Positions 1 through 6,584 of a stretch of DNA of 10,875 bases are shown here, piece by piece. The notes beneath the pieces were generated by a model. That model saw nothing but the letters and a program-made list of their open reading frames with translations. It was not told the origin of the DNA and did not search any database. The translations under genes were made by a program, and so were the position numbers. Position 1 is the stretch's first letter, and each line of letters starts with the position of its first letter. The stretch is from contig JALVIU010000059.1 of the NCBI GenBank assembly GCA_027028665.1, positions 1 through 10,875 on the forward strand. Direction: 5' to 3'. The stretch comes from Candidatus Atribacteria bacterium. Lineage in GTDB: Bacteria; Atribacterota; JALVIU01.

Positions 1-294
1 GATTATCTGGAATATATAACTTCTGTGGATCTTGTCCTCATAATGACTGTAAACCCTGGATTTGGAGGACAGAAATTTATTCCTACTATGCATGAAAAGA
101 TTAGAAAAGCAAGGGAGATTATAGACCGAAAGGGTTGGAATGCCTATTTGGAAGTAGATGGGGGAATCTATGCAGAAAATATACAGAAAGTAGCTATGGA
201 TGGTGCAAATGTCTTTGCAGCGGGAAATGCAGTCTTTGGAAAAGAAAGTCCTAAAGAAGGGGTAGAGGAGTTATTGGATAAACTAAATGAATAA
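1..294 (+). CDS. rpe: Ribulose-phosphate 3-epimerase, C-terminal part (5' end outside window)
   Basis: Interconverts ribulose 5-phosphate and xylulose 5-phosphate in the cytoplasmic pentose phosphate pathway. The reading frame is open from base 1 (DYLEYITSVDLVL), so the gene starts upstream and the GTG at 25 is an internal valine codon. About 97 residues remain of a family length near 215-225. The signature strand-loop LIMTVNPGFGGQ, the following KFIP, and the EVDGGI motif carrying the catalytic aspartate are all present, followed by the phosphate-binding end of the TIM barrel (GANVFAAGNAVFG). The Val/Ala-Gly-Ser usually found there reads AAGNAVF. The stop overlaps the next gene by 8 bases, which implies translational coupling. 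Rpe next to thiamine pyrophosphokinase is a common Firmicute pairing, usually after rsgA. Confidence 0.96.
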   Translation, partial: DYLEYITSVDLVLIMTVNPGFGGQKFIPTMHEKIRKAREIIDRKGWNAYLEVDGGIYAENIQKVAMDGANVFAAGNAVFGKESPKEGVEELLDKLNE

Positions 295-964
295 AAACAA
301 AAGAGTTGTTATTGTTGCTAACGGAAATATAAGATATGCGGATTTCTGTAAAAGGGTATTACAGCCAGATGATTTTATTATAGCAGTGGATGGAGGCATT
401 AGACATCTTGACAGTATGGGTGTAAGACCTCATCTTATGATAGGGGATTTTGATTCTATAGATAGAGAAGTACTAAAAAAGTATGAGTCATTGGGGATAG
501 ATATAATGAGATTTCCCCAGGATAAGGATTTTACAGATACAGAACTTGCACTTTCTGAAGCAAGCAAGATTTCAAGGTCTATCCTTTTAATAGGGGCATT
601 TGGTGCCCGTATGGATCACACCCTTGCAAACATATATTTACTTTATAAGGCACGAGAATTGGGAGTATATATGGATATAATAGATAGATATCATACTCTA
701 TTTATCATAGAAGGAGAAGAGAAGAGAGATATACCGGGAGAGATAGGAAATATAGTATCACTTATACCACTTCTTCCGTCAGAAGGAATTACTACATATG
801 GTCTTAAGTATAAACTTAAAGATGATATAATAAAGTTTGGTTATGCAAGAGGAATAAGTAATATAAAAACTGAAAAAGAGGCATGGATAAAATTAAAGAG
901 AGGTGCTTTACTTGTATTTTCTATAGATAAGGAGGTAGAAAATGAGGATAGGTCTTATAAGTGA
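287..964 (+). CDS. thiN: Thiamine pyrophosphokinase
   Basis: Transfers pyrophosphate from ATP to thiamine to give thiamine diphosphate, the cofactor of transketolase and pyruvate-converting enzymes. The 225-residue length fits the bacterial family. Motifs in order are AVDGG (33-37), IGDFDS (52-57), QDKDFTDTE (78-86) and GAFGARMDHTLAN (103-115). These are the acidic metal/substrate residues and the G-x-x-G-x-R-x-D-H-x-L-A-N signature of TPK. The C-terminal half (about 140-215) is the beta-rich thiamine-binding domain, with the G-[IL]-x-[TS]-x-G-L-K-[YW] element seen as GITTYGLKYKL. It starts inside rpe (8-base overlap) without a strong Shine-Dalgarno, so it probably depends on coupling. It overlaps the downstream phosphoesterase by 23 bases. 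Confidence 0.95.
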   Translation: MNKNKRVVIVANGNIRYADFCKRVLQPDDFIIAVDGGIRHLDSMGVRPHLMIGDFDSIDREVLKKYESLGIDIMRFPQDKDFTDTELALSEASKISRSILLIGAFGARMDHTLANIYLLYKARELGVYMDIIDRYHTLFIIEGEEKRDIPGEIGNIVSLIPLLPSEGITTYGLKYKLKDDIIKFGYARGISNIKTEKEAWIKLKRGALLVFSIDKEVENEDRSYK

Positions 965-1499
965 TACACATGGTGACCTTGATTCATTCTTAAGTATAAA
1001 AGATAGGTTATCTAATTATGATCTTGTTATTCATACAGGAGATATTTTAAATCATGGACCAAGAAACCCTATACCAAATGGGTATAATCCTGCTAAATTG
1101 GCAGATGAAATAAAGGAGTTTTCAACACCTTTCATATGGGTTAAGGGTAATTGTGACTCAGAGGTAGACAAACTTGCTACATCGAGGATTTATATATATC
1201 CATATTTATTTTTCGTATACAATAATATAAAAATTATAGCAACACATGGAGATATGGAATTTGTCTATAATGATGCAAAGAATCTGGGGGTGCGTGTATT
1301 CATATCTGGCCATACACATATCCCTCTACTTTCGGAGAAGGACGGTATTATATATGTAAATCCTGGCAGTACCTCTATTCCAAAAGGAGAATATGGAGGA
1401 AGTTTTGGAGAACTTATTATAGACGATGACAAAATAAATATAAATATCCTTGAAATCTCTGGATTAAAAAAGATCTATAGTGAAGAATTTTCTATTTAG
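942..1499 (+). CDS. YfcE/MJ0936-family metallophosphoesterase
   Basis: A 185-residue calcineurin-like phosphodiesterase of the small YfcE/MJ0936 type; characterised members hydrolyse model phosphodiesters with Mn or Ni, and the cellular substrate is unknown. All metal-site motifs are visible: SDTHGD (D8, H10), HTGDILNHG (D34), KGNCD (N70), THGD (H102) and SGHTHIP (H124, H126). The conserved NPGSTSIP segment follows at 140-147. A strong ribosome binding site, AAGGAGGT at 929-936, lies 5 bases before the ATG and fixes the start even though it is inside thiN. The C-terminus overlaps the proposed pgsA start by 20 bases. The housekeeping neighbours do not reveal a substrate. Confidence 0.93.
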   Translation: MRIGLISDTHGDLDSFLSIKDRLSNYDLVIHTGDILNHGPRNPIPNGYNPAKLADEIKEFSTPFIWVKGNCDSEVDKLATSRIYIYPYLFFVYNNIKIIATHGDMEFVYNDAKNLGVRVFISGHTHIPLLSEKDGIIYVNPGSTSIPKGEYGGSFGELIIDDDKININILEISGLKKIYSEEFSI

Positions 1500-2031
1500 A
1501 ACCAAACTTTTACCCAATATCCTTACCATAATTAGACTTTTTTTGATCCCTATATTTATATGGGCCTTTCTCTATGAGAATGGTCTTCATAGGGATATGG
1601 CAGGCTATATATTTATTATTTCTGCCCTTACAGATTTTTTGGATGGATATCTTGCCCGGAGGTTTAAGAGTGAAACAGATATGGGAAAGGTCTTAGACCC
1701 CCTTGCGGATAAGTTGCTTGTTATCTCTTCTCTTGTGTTATTGGTAAATACCAGGGACATATCTATATGGATTTTGATAGTACTTTTCCTTAGAGAAGCT
1801 ATCCTTATAGGTGGTTCTGCCTTGATAATTAAGAGAAAAGATAAGATAATAACCCCAAGTATATGGGGAAAGATTGCAACAGCTACTATACTTATAGGTC
1901 TATCTGCACTTCTATTAAAAATAGATATAGGAAAATATTTTTTGTATTTTGGTGTAATAGTCTCTCTTATCTCAGGTATTGATTATATCTTAAAAGGCTT
2001 AAAGGTGTTGAGTTCTTCTAATGGGTGCTAA
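1480..2031 (+). CDS. pgsA: CDP-diacylglycerol-glycerol-3-phosphate 3-phosphatidyltransferase
   Basis: Makes phosphatidylglycerophosphate from CDP-diacylglycerol and glycerol 3-phosphate, the committed step to phosphatidylglycerol in the cytoplasmic membrane. The CDP-alcohol phosphotransferase signature is intact with exact spacing: D52, D55-G56, A59-R60, G69, D73 and D77. The opening LPNILTIIRLFLIPIF (11-26) is typical of PgsA, and several hydrophobic helices follow, fitting a polytopic membrane enzyme. The 183-residue length is normal. The best start is GTG at 1480, inside the phosphoesterase gene. No good Shine-Dalgarno precedes it, so coupled translation is likely. Other CDP-alcohol transferases share the signature; the N-terminus and length favour PgsA. 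It overlaps the next gene by 11 bases. Confidence 0.92.
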   Translation: MKNFLFRTKLLPNILTIIRLFLIPIFIWAFLYENGLHRDMAGYIFIISALTDFLDGYLARRFKSETDMGKVLDPLADKLLVISSLVLLVNTRDISIWILIVLFLREAILIGGSALIIKRKDKIITPSIWGKIATATILIGLSALLLKIDIGKYFLYFGVIVSLISGIDYILKGLKVLSSSNGC

Positions 2032-3325
2032 AATTTCAAAGGTATATAAGGGAGGTATTGCATATTCCTTAGGAATAGGGATATGGGATGAGATCCTTTC
2101 TATAAATGATAAACCATTAAAGGATATATTTGACTATAAATTTTTAATTCAAGATGATTATATAAGACTAAAGATAAATCATAGAGGTGATATAAGAGAA
2201 TATGAAATAGAGAAACTACCAGAAGAAGACCTTGGCGTAGAATTTGAAGATGTGATATTTGATGGGATTAAGCGATGCCAAAATAGTTGTATATTTTGTT
2301 TTATTGATCAGCTGCCAAAAGGGCTAAGAAATAGTCTATACATAAAGGATGATGATTATAGGCTATCCTTTTTGTATGGAAATTATATCACCCTTACAAA
2401 TATAAAAGAGGAAGATTTAGAGAAGATAATAAATTATAGGTTATCACCTCTTTATGTATCTGTACACAGTACGATAGATAAAGTAAGGCTGGGTCTTATA
2501 AGAAACAAAAGGGCCCTGGGTATTTTTGAAAAACTTTCTTATCTTGTAGAAAATGGTATACTATTAAATATTCAAATAGTATTAATTCCTACTATAAATG
2601 ATAAGGATGTGCTCAGAAAGACCTTATGGGATTTATACAAGCTTCGTAAGGGGATACTATCAGTGGCAATTGTACCTGTAGGACTTACAAGATATAGGGA
2701 GCATCTATATCCATTACGGAAATTTGAAAAGGATGAAATATTGGATCTAATCTCAGAGATAGAGGGATTTCAGAAGCGCTTTAGGAATGAGATTGGAAAG
2801 GGGTTTGTGTACTTAGCAGATGAATTTTATCTTTCGGCAAATCTTCCTATACCAGATGCCGGTTATTATGATGAATTTACTCAAGTAGAAGATGGTGTAG
2901 GAATGGCAAGACTTTTTATAGATGATATAAAGAAATATTTAAGAAAAAAAGGTGTATGTCGCTCTTTAAAAAAGAGGATAGGACTTGTAACAGGGGTATT
3001 AGGAGAGAAGGCCTTATTCTATATTCTTCCGGATATAAGGCAGTATTATCCTGATATAGAATTTTCAATCATAAAGGTAAAAAACGAATTTTTCGGAGAA
3101 GATATTACAGTTACAGGCTTACTTACTGCGCAAGATATAGAGAGTGAAATAGAGAGAAATAAAGATGATTTTGATAAAGTACTTGTACCAAACATAGTAT
3201 TAAATGAAGAAGAAAAATTCTTAGATGATGTACACAAGGAAGAGTTTATAAGAATTTTTAGAGGTTTTGTAGATATTGTAGATATATCTCCTGACTTTTT
3301 AGAAACTATAAAATGCAAAAATTAA
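2021..3325 (+). CDS. DUF512 family radical-SAM protein with N-terminal PDZ-like domain
   Basis: A 434-residue member of the conserved DUF512 family, annotated in many Firmicutes as a NifB/MoaA-like Fe-S oxidoreductase; its reaction is unknown. Residues 1-65 look like a PDZ-type domain (GGIAYSLGIGIWDEILSIND). The cluster motif is C86-x3-C90-x2-C93 in RCQNSCIFCFIDQLPKGLR, the radical-SAM Cx3Cx2C that binds a 4Fe-4S cluster. The segment YRLSFLYGNYITLTN (about 113-127) and the later VGLTRYREHLYPL follow the family pattern. The C-terminal region from about 310, GLVTGVLGEKAL onward, is the part specific to DUF512. Genes of this family commonly sit just before der, as here. The ATG at 2021 is the first possible start, because a TGA at 2009 closes the frame upstream. 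It begins within pgsA. Confidence 0.92.
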   Translation: MGAKISKVYKGGIAYSLGIGIWDEILSINDKPLKDIFDYKFLIQDDYIRLKINHRGDIREYEIEKLPEEDLGVEFEDVIFDGIKRCQNSCIFCFIDQLPKGLRNSLYIKDDDYRLSFLYGNYITLTNIKEEDLEKIINYRLSPLYVSVHSTIDKVRLGLIRNKRALGIFEKLSYLVENGILLNIQIVLIPTINDKDVLRKTLWDLYKLRKGILSVAIVPVGLTRYREHLYPLRKFEKDEILDLISEIEGFQKRFRNEIGKGFVYLADEFYLSANLPIPDAGYYDEFTQVEDGVGMARLFIDDIKKYLRKKGVCRSLKKRIGLVTGVLGEKALFYILPDIRQYYPDIEFSIIKVKNEFFGEDITVTGLLTAQDIESEIERNKDDFDKVLVPNIVLNEEEKFLDDVHKEEFIRIFRGFVDIVDISPDFLETIKCKN

Positions 3326-3338
3326 AAAGGAGAATGAG

Positions 3339-4664
3339 ATGGATATTAAAAAGGTTGCAATAATAGGAAGAACAAATGTAGGAAAATCCACTCTATTTAA
3401 TAGATTGGTTCGAAGAAGGATAGCCATTGTTGATGATTATGAGGGTCTTACCAGGGATAGGATAAGTGGTATCTGTAATTTTGAGGGTTATCGTTTTGAA
3501 GTAATAGATATGGCAGGTTGGAATTTAGAGACAGATAAGGATTTTAATCAAAAGGTAAGGGAACAGATAAAAAAGGCCATAGAAGATGCGGATCTCCTAC
3601 TTTTCGTGGTGGATGTAAGTGAAGGCGTAAATCCCTTAGATTATAAAGTAAGGGATGATATTATTTCTTACAATAAAAAGATCCTTCTTGTAGGCAATAA
3701 AGCAGATAGAAAAAATGCAGAAGATAATGTATGGGAATTTTATAATCTGGGACTTGGAGACCCTATTTTGATCTCCTCTGCACATGGTACAGGAGTACCT
3801 TTTCTTCTAAATAAGATTGTTGATGCCCTGGAACTTAAAGAAATAGAGGAGACAGAAGAAAAGAAACCTATAAGGATTGCTATATTGGGTAAACCCAATG
3901 TAGGGAAATCCACCATCCTAAATGCTATATTAGGTGAAGAAAGGGTAATAGTAGATGATACCCCTGGTACTACTCTTGATGCCATAGATGTGATGATAGA
4001 ACACGAAAAAGATAGATTTATTTTGGTAGATACCGCAGGTATAAGGAGAAAGGCAAGTATTAAGACAGATGTAGAGTTCTATAGTATAAAGAGGACAGAA
4101 GATGCACTTTCTCGAGCAGATGTGGCACTATTTGTAATGGATGCAGAAAGAGGTCTGTCCACTCCAGATAAAAAGGTGGCATATGCAATCGAAGAATTCA
4201 AAAAGGCCAGAGTATTGGTGTTTAACAAATGGGATAGGCGATCAGAAAAGAGTAAAAAGTATTATGAGAGACTTGTGGAATATGAGCTTCCCCTTTTGAA
4301 AAATGCACCTATACTTTATACCAATGCAGTAGAGGGAAAGGGGATAGATAAAATATTGGAAGAAGTAAAAAGGGTGTATGAAAATTATAAAAAAACTATA
4401 AAGACATCAGAACTAAATAGGGTATTACAGGAGCTTTTATCCTTTTATCCCCCACCTCTTATAGGAACAAAGAGATTGAAGATATATTATGGCACTCAAA
4501 CAGGAAATATGCCACCAAGGTTTTTATTTTTTATAAATAGTAAAGATTATATAAAGACAAACTACATAGCTTACCTGAGAAATAATCTTATTAGGATCTT
4601 CGATTTTTATGGGACCCCTATTATTTTAAGTTTTAAAGAAAGACCAAGGAGGCATATAAGATGA
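3339..4664 (+). CDS. der: GTPase Der (EngA), double-Era ribosome assembly factor
   Basis: Cytoplasmic GTPase needed for late 50S ribosomal subunit maturation. Two G domains are followed by a KH-like domain. The first has GRTNVGKS (10-17), DMAG (57-60) and NKAD (120-123). The second has GKPNVGKS (184-191), the switch DDTPGTT (206-212), DTAG (231-234) and NKWD (296-299). The KH-like domain runs from about 350 to 437 with PPPLIGTKRLKIYY and the typical ending. Length 441 is standard. The first G domain is atypical: switch I reads YEGLTRDR where most Der proteins have TPGVTRDR, and G3 reads DMAG rather than DTGG. Shine-Dalgarno AAGGAGA at 3327-3333 precedes the ATG; the 13-base gap to the DUF512 gene is one of the largest here. 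The stop overlaps plsY by 4 bases (ATGA). Confidence 0.98.
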   Translation: MDIKKVAIIGRTNVGKSTLFNRLVRRRIAIVDDYEGLTRDRISGICNFEGYRFEVIDMAGWNLETDKDFNQKVREQIKKAIEDADLLLFVVDVSEGVNPLDYKVRDDIISYNKKILLVGNKADRKNAEDNVWEFYNLGLGDPILISSAHGTGVPFLLNKIVDALELKEIEETEEKKPIRIAILGKPNVGKSTILNAILGEERVIVDDTPGTTLDAIDVMIEHEKDRFILVDTAGIRRKASIKTDVEFYSIKRTEDALSRADVALFVMDAERGLSTPDKKVAYAIEEFKKARVLVFNKWDRRSEKSKKYYERLVEYELPLLKNAPILYTNAVEGKGIDKILEEVKRVYENYKKTIKTSELNRVLQELLSFYPPPLIGTKRLKIYYGTQTGNMPPRFLFFINSKDYIKTNYIAYLRNNLIRIFDFYGTPIILSFKERPRRHIR

Positions 4665-5257
4665 AGTTGTATCTACTTATAGCTATTTCCTATCTTTTAG
4701 GCTCTATTCCTACAGGGTACATAATCGGAAAGGTCTTTTATAAAGATGATGTAAGAAAATATGGAAGCGGTAATATAGGCATGTCTAATGTCTTTCGTAC
4801 CTTTGGTCCTTTGCCTGCTCTTTTTACCTTTTTAGGAGATGCATTAAAAGGCTATCTTCCAGTTACTCTTGCAATTTGGTGGCATTTTAACTCTTATCAG
4901 GTTTCAATTATAGCTTTTTTTGCCATATTAGGCCATATCTTTTCCATATATTTAAAGTTTAAAGGAGGTAAAGGTATAGCTACTACCTTTGGCATACTTT
5001 TCGCTATAAATTTTTGGATAGGCCTTTTGGTAGGGATTGTGTGGATTCTTACTCTATTTATAACTAAATATGTATCTTTAGGTTCTCTCTTTGCTACTTT
5101 TTCTTCTACCCTTTTTTCCATTATATTTAAGATTGATATTTCTTATACTTATCTTTTTATAATAATATTTTTACTCTCCTTGTATACACATAGAGGAAAC
5201 ATAAGAAGATTAATACAAGGGAAAGAAATAAGGTTTGGACAAAAAGTAAGACAATAG
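4661..5257 (+). CDS. plsY: Glycerol-3-phosphate acyltransferase PlsY
   Basis: Acylates position 1 of glycerol 3-phosphate using acyl phosphate, giving lysophosphatidic acid, the first step of phospholipid synthesis in the membrane. The 198-residue protein has several hydrophobic helices and the three PlsY motifs: GSGNIGMSNVFRTFG (35-49, usually GSGN-[PI]-G-[AT]-[TS]-N), GHIFSIYLKFKGGKGIATTFG (91-111) and HRGNIRRLIQGKE (177-189). The opening LLGSIPTGYIIGK is also typical. A strong Shine-Dalgarno AAGGAGG at 4646-4652 lies 8 bases before the ATG, inside der. With pgsA upstream it gives this operon two phospholipid genes. In many Firmicutes gpsA follows plsY; here a chemosensory cluster follows after 16 bases. 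Confidence 0.97.
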   Translation: MKLYLLIAISYLLGSIPTGYIIGKVFYKDDVRKYGSGNIGMSNVFRTFGPLPALFTFLGDALKGYLPVTLAIWWHFNSYQVSIIAFFAILGHIFSIYLKFKGGKGIATTFGILFAINFWIGLLVGIVWILTLFITKYVSLGSLFATFSSTLFSIIFKIDISYTYLFIIIFLLSLYTHRGNIRRLIQGKEIRFGQKVRQ

Positions 5258-5273
5258 GAGGGATAAAAGGGGT

Positions 5274-5624
5274 ATGACTAAAAAAGTATTTGTTGCCGAT
5301 GATAGTAGTACGATAAGAAAACTATTTCAAATGGTCTTAAAAAAATTTAATTGTGAATACAAAATAGCGTCCGATGGAGAAGATGCATTAAAAAAACTCG
5401 AGAGTTTTCGTCCAGATATTTTCTTTTTAGATGCAAATATGCCTGGAAAAACAGGATGGGAGATACTTGAAGAGATAAAAAAAACATTTCCAGACTCATA
5501 TACAATTCTTATGACTGCAGATGATGACGAGCAGAGTGATATAAATCCAGATCTTTTAATAAAGAAACCTTTTTCGATACAAGATTTAACTATGATCCTA
5601 AGTAGAATCTTGGAAATAAGGTAA
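5274..5624 (+). CDS. Stand-alone CheY-like response regulator receiver
   Basis: A single receiver domain of 116 residues with no output domain. The active site is complete: acidic pair D9-D10 (VADDSSTIRK), phospho-acceptor D53 (FLDANMPG), T81 (LMTAD) and K98 (IKKPF). It is expected to be phosphorylated by the hybrid CheA encoded downstream, and to serve either as the diffusible output or as a phosphate sink. No flagellar gene in the window supports a motor target. An AGGAGGG at 5256-5262, overlapping the plsY stop, lies 11 bases before the ATG, and a second purine run AAAAGGGG ends 1 base before it, so the exact ribosome site is uncertain. It is the first gene of the chemosensory cluster. Confidence 0.93.
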   Translation: MTKKVFVADDSSTIRKLFQMVLKKFNCEYKIASDGEDALKKLESFRPDIFFLDANMPGKTGWEILEEIKKTFPDSYTILMTADDDEQSDINPDLLIKKPFSIQDLTMILSRILEIR

Positions 5625-5629
5625 ATGAT

Positions 5630-6109
5630 ATGAATCTTCGTGAAGAGCTAAAGAAAAGCCAAGATGAAATCTTAGAAGAAGAGGAAGAGTGGATAAATTT
5701 TATAATAGTTGCAATAAAGGATAAATTATTTGCATTTGAAATAGATAAACTTTTTGGTGTAGGTAAAATAGAGAAATATATTGAACTTCCTGTATCCCCT
5801 TCTTATATTAAGGGAATTCAATTTTTATATGGAAATGTAATAATACTTTTTGATATTGTAAATGTTTTGGAAGGGACTAATTCTCATAATAATGATGAAC
5901 TTTCAACTTGTATGATAACGATATTAAAATACGACGAGGACTTTTTTGGCGTCATAGTAGATGAGTTGTTAGATACAGTAAAAATTGCCAAATCTAAAAT
6001 TACCTTTACTCCTGATGCCAAGGAATTTTATAAAGGGACATTTAAGCATAAAGATAAAAGTGTGTCTATTTTAAATATAGAAGAAATAGTAAAATCTACT
6101 TATAATTAA
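5630..6109 (+). CDS. cheW: CheW-like coupling protein (first copy)
   Basis: A 159-residue single CheW domain expected to link the receptor to CheA in a membrane-anchored array. After a charged N-terminal tail (1-20, EEEEEW at its end) the domain shows INFIIVAIKDKLFAFEIDKL (22-41), the P-x-x-P-x-Y-I-x-G-I element ELPVSPSYIKGIQ (52-64), GNVIILFDIVNVL (68-80), VDELLDTVKIAKSKI (110-124) and a closing ILNIEEIV. The conserved arginine of the usual N-[LI]-R-G motif, which contributes to receptor and CheA contacts in flagellar CheW, is a tyrosine here (Y67 in FLYGN). The gene starts 5 bases after the receiver gene, with a modest AAGG site at 5618-5621. Confidence 0.88.
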   Translation: MNLREELKKSQDEILEEEEEWINFIIVAIKDKLFAFEIDKLFGVGKIEKYIELPVSPSYIKGIQFLYGNVIILFDIVNVLEGTNSHNNDELSTCMITILKYDEDFFGVIVDELLDTVKIAKSKITFTPDAKEFYKGTFKHKDKSVSILNIEEIVKSTYN

Positions 6110-6110
6110 A

Positions 6111-6584
6111 ATGAAAGAGATTAATGTACTAATTGTAGAAATTTCAGGGGTTTTAGTGGGTATCCCTCAAGAAGATGTAGAAGTTGTATTGCCACTTGTA
6201 TACGATATGAAGAAGACAATGAATATATATGGAAGTAGCAAGGTTATAACAAAAGTATGGGGTTTTGCCACAAGTTTTCTATATGAAGGAAGGAACATAA
6301 AAATTATAGATATATCCCTTCCATGGAATAGGAAGAGGTCTATCCTTAAATTTAAATATCTTATTCTTATTAATAATAAGAATATAGGGATAAAAGTGGA
6401 CAGCATTATTGATATAGAAAGATTTTCTGTAAAGGAAATTTATCTTTTTCCTATATATCTTCAAAAACTTTTACATCTTGACTATTTATGGGGAGTTGTA
6501 ATGTATAAAAAGGGGATAATGTACCTTATTGACTCGGGAGTTCTAAAAGACATGGTGGAGGCATTCTATGAAAAAGCCTTTTAA
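6111..6584 (+). CDS. Divergent CheW-like coupling protein (second copy)
   Basis: A 157-residue protein that reads as a remote CheW domain: NVLIVEISGVLVGIPQEDVE (5-24) matches the first CheW strand pair. The segment EGRNIKIIDISL (59-70) occupies the place of RG-x-I-x-V-I-D-L, and a strand pair KYLILINNKNIGIKVDSI (82-99) is followed by WGVVMYKKGIMYLIDSGVL (127-145), which resembles the last CheW strands. It shares little direct identity with the first CheW, so it is not a recent duplicate. It begins 2 bases after the previous stop with no Shine-Dalgarno in front (TATAATTAAA), so it probably depends on reinitiation. Its end overlaps the receptor gene by 17 bases. Two CheW proteins per system is also the rule in Wsp and Frz. 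Family assignment rests on pattern and context. Confidence 0.75.
   Translation: MKEINVLIVEISGVLVGIPQEDVEVVLPLVYDMKKTMNIYGSSKVITKVWGFATSFLYEGRNIKIIDISLPWNRKRSILKFKYLILINNKNIGIKVDSIIDIERFSVKEIYLFPIYLQKLLHLDYLWGVVMYKKGIMYLIDSGVLKDMVEAFYEKAF

Noticed and set aside
25-27. GTG at 25 as the start of a short rpe-like gene
   Set aside because: The frame is open back to base 1 with residues that continue the epimerase fold (DYLEYITSVD); the gene is cut by the window edge.
3046-3318. Open frames on the - strand within the DUF512, der, plsY, cheA and cheR genes
   Set aside because: They lie wholly inside well-identified + strand genes, have low-complexity Ser/Phe/Ile-rich translations and show no motif or ribosome binding site; they are antisense shadows.
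5258-5273. Terminator or promoter between plsY and the receiver gene
   Set aside because: The gap is only 16 bases, purine-rich, with no inverted repeat or T run; it appears to hold only ribosome binding sequence.
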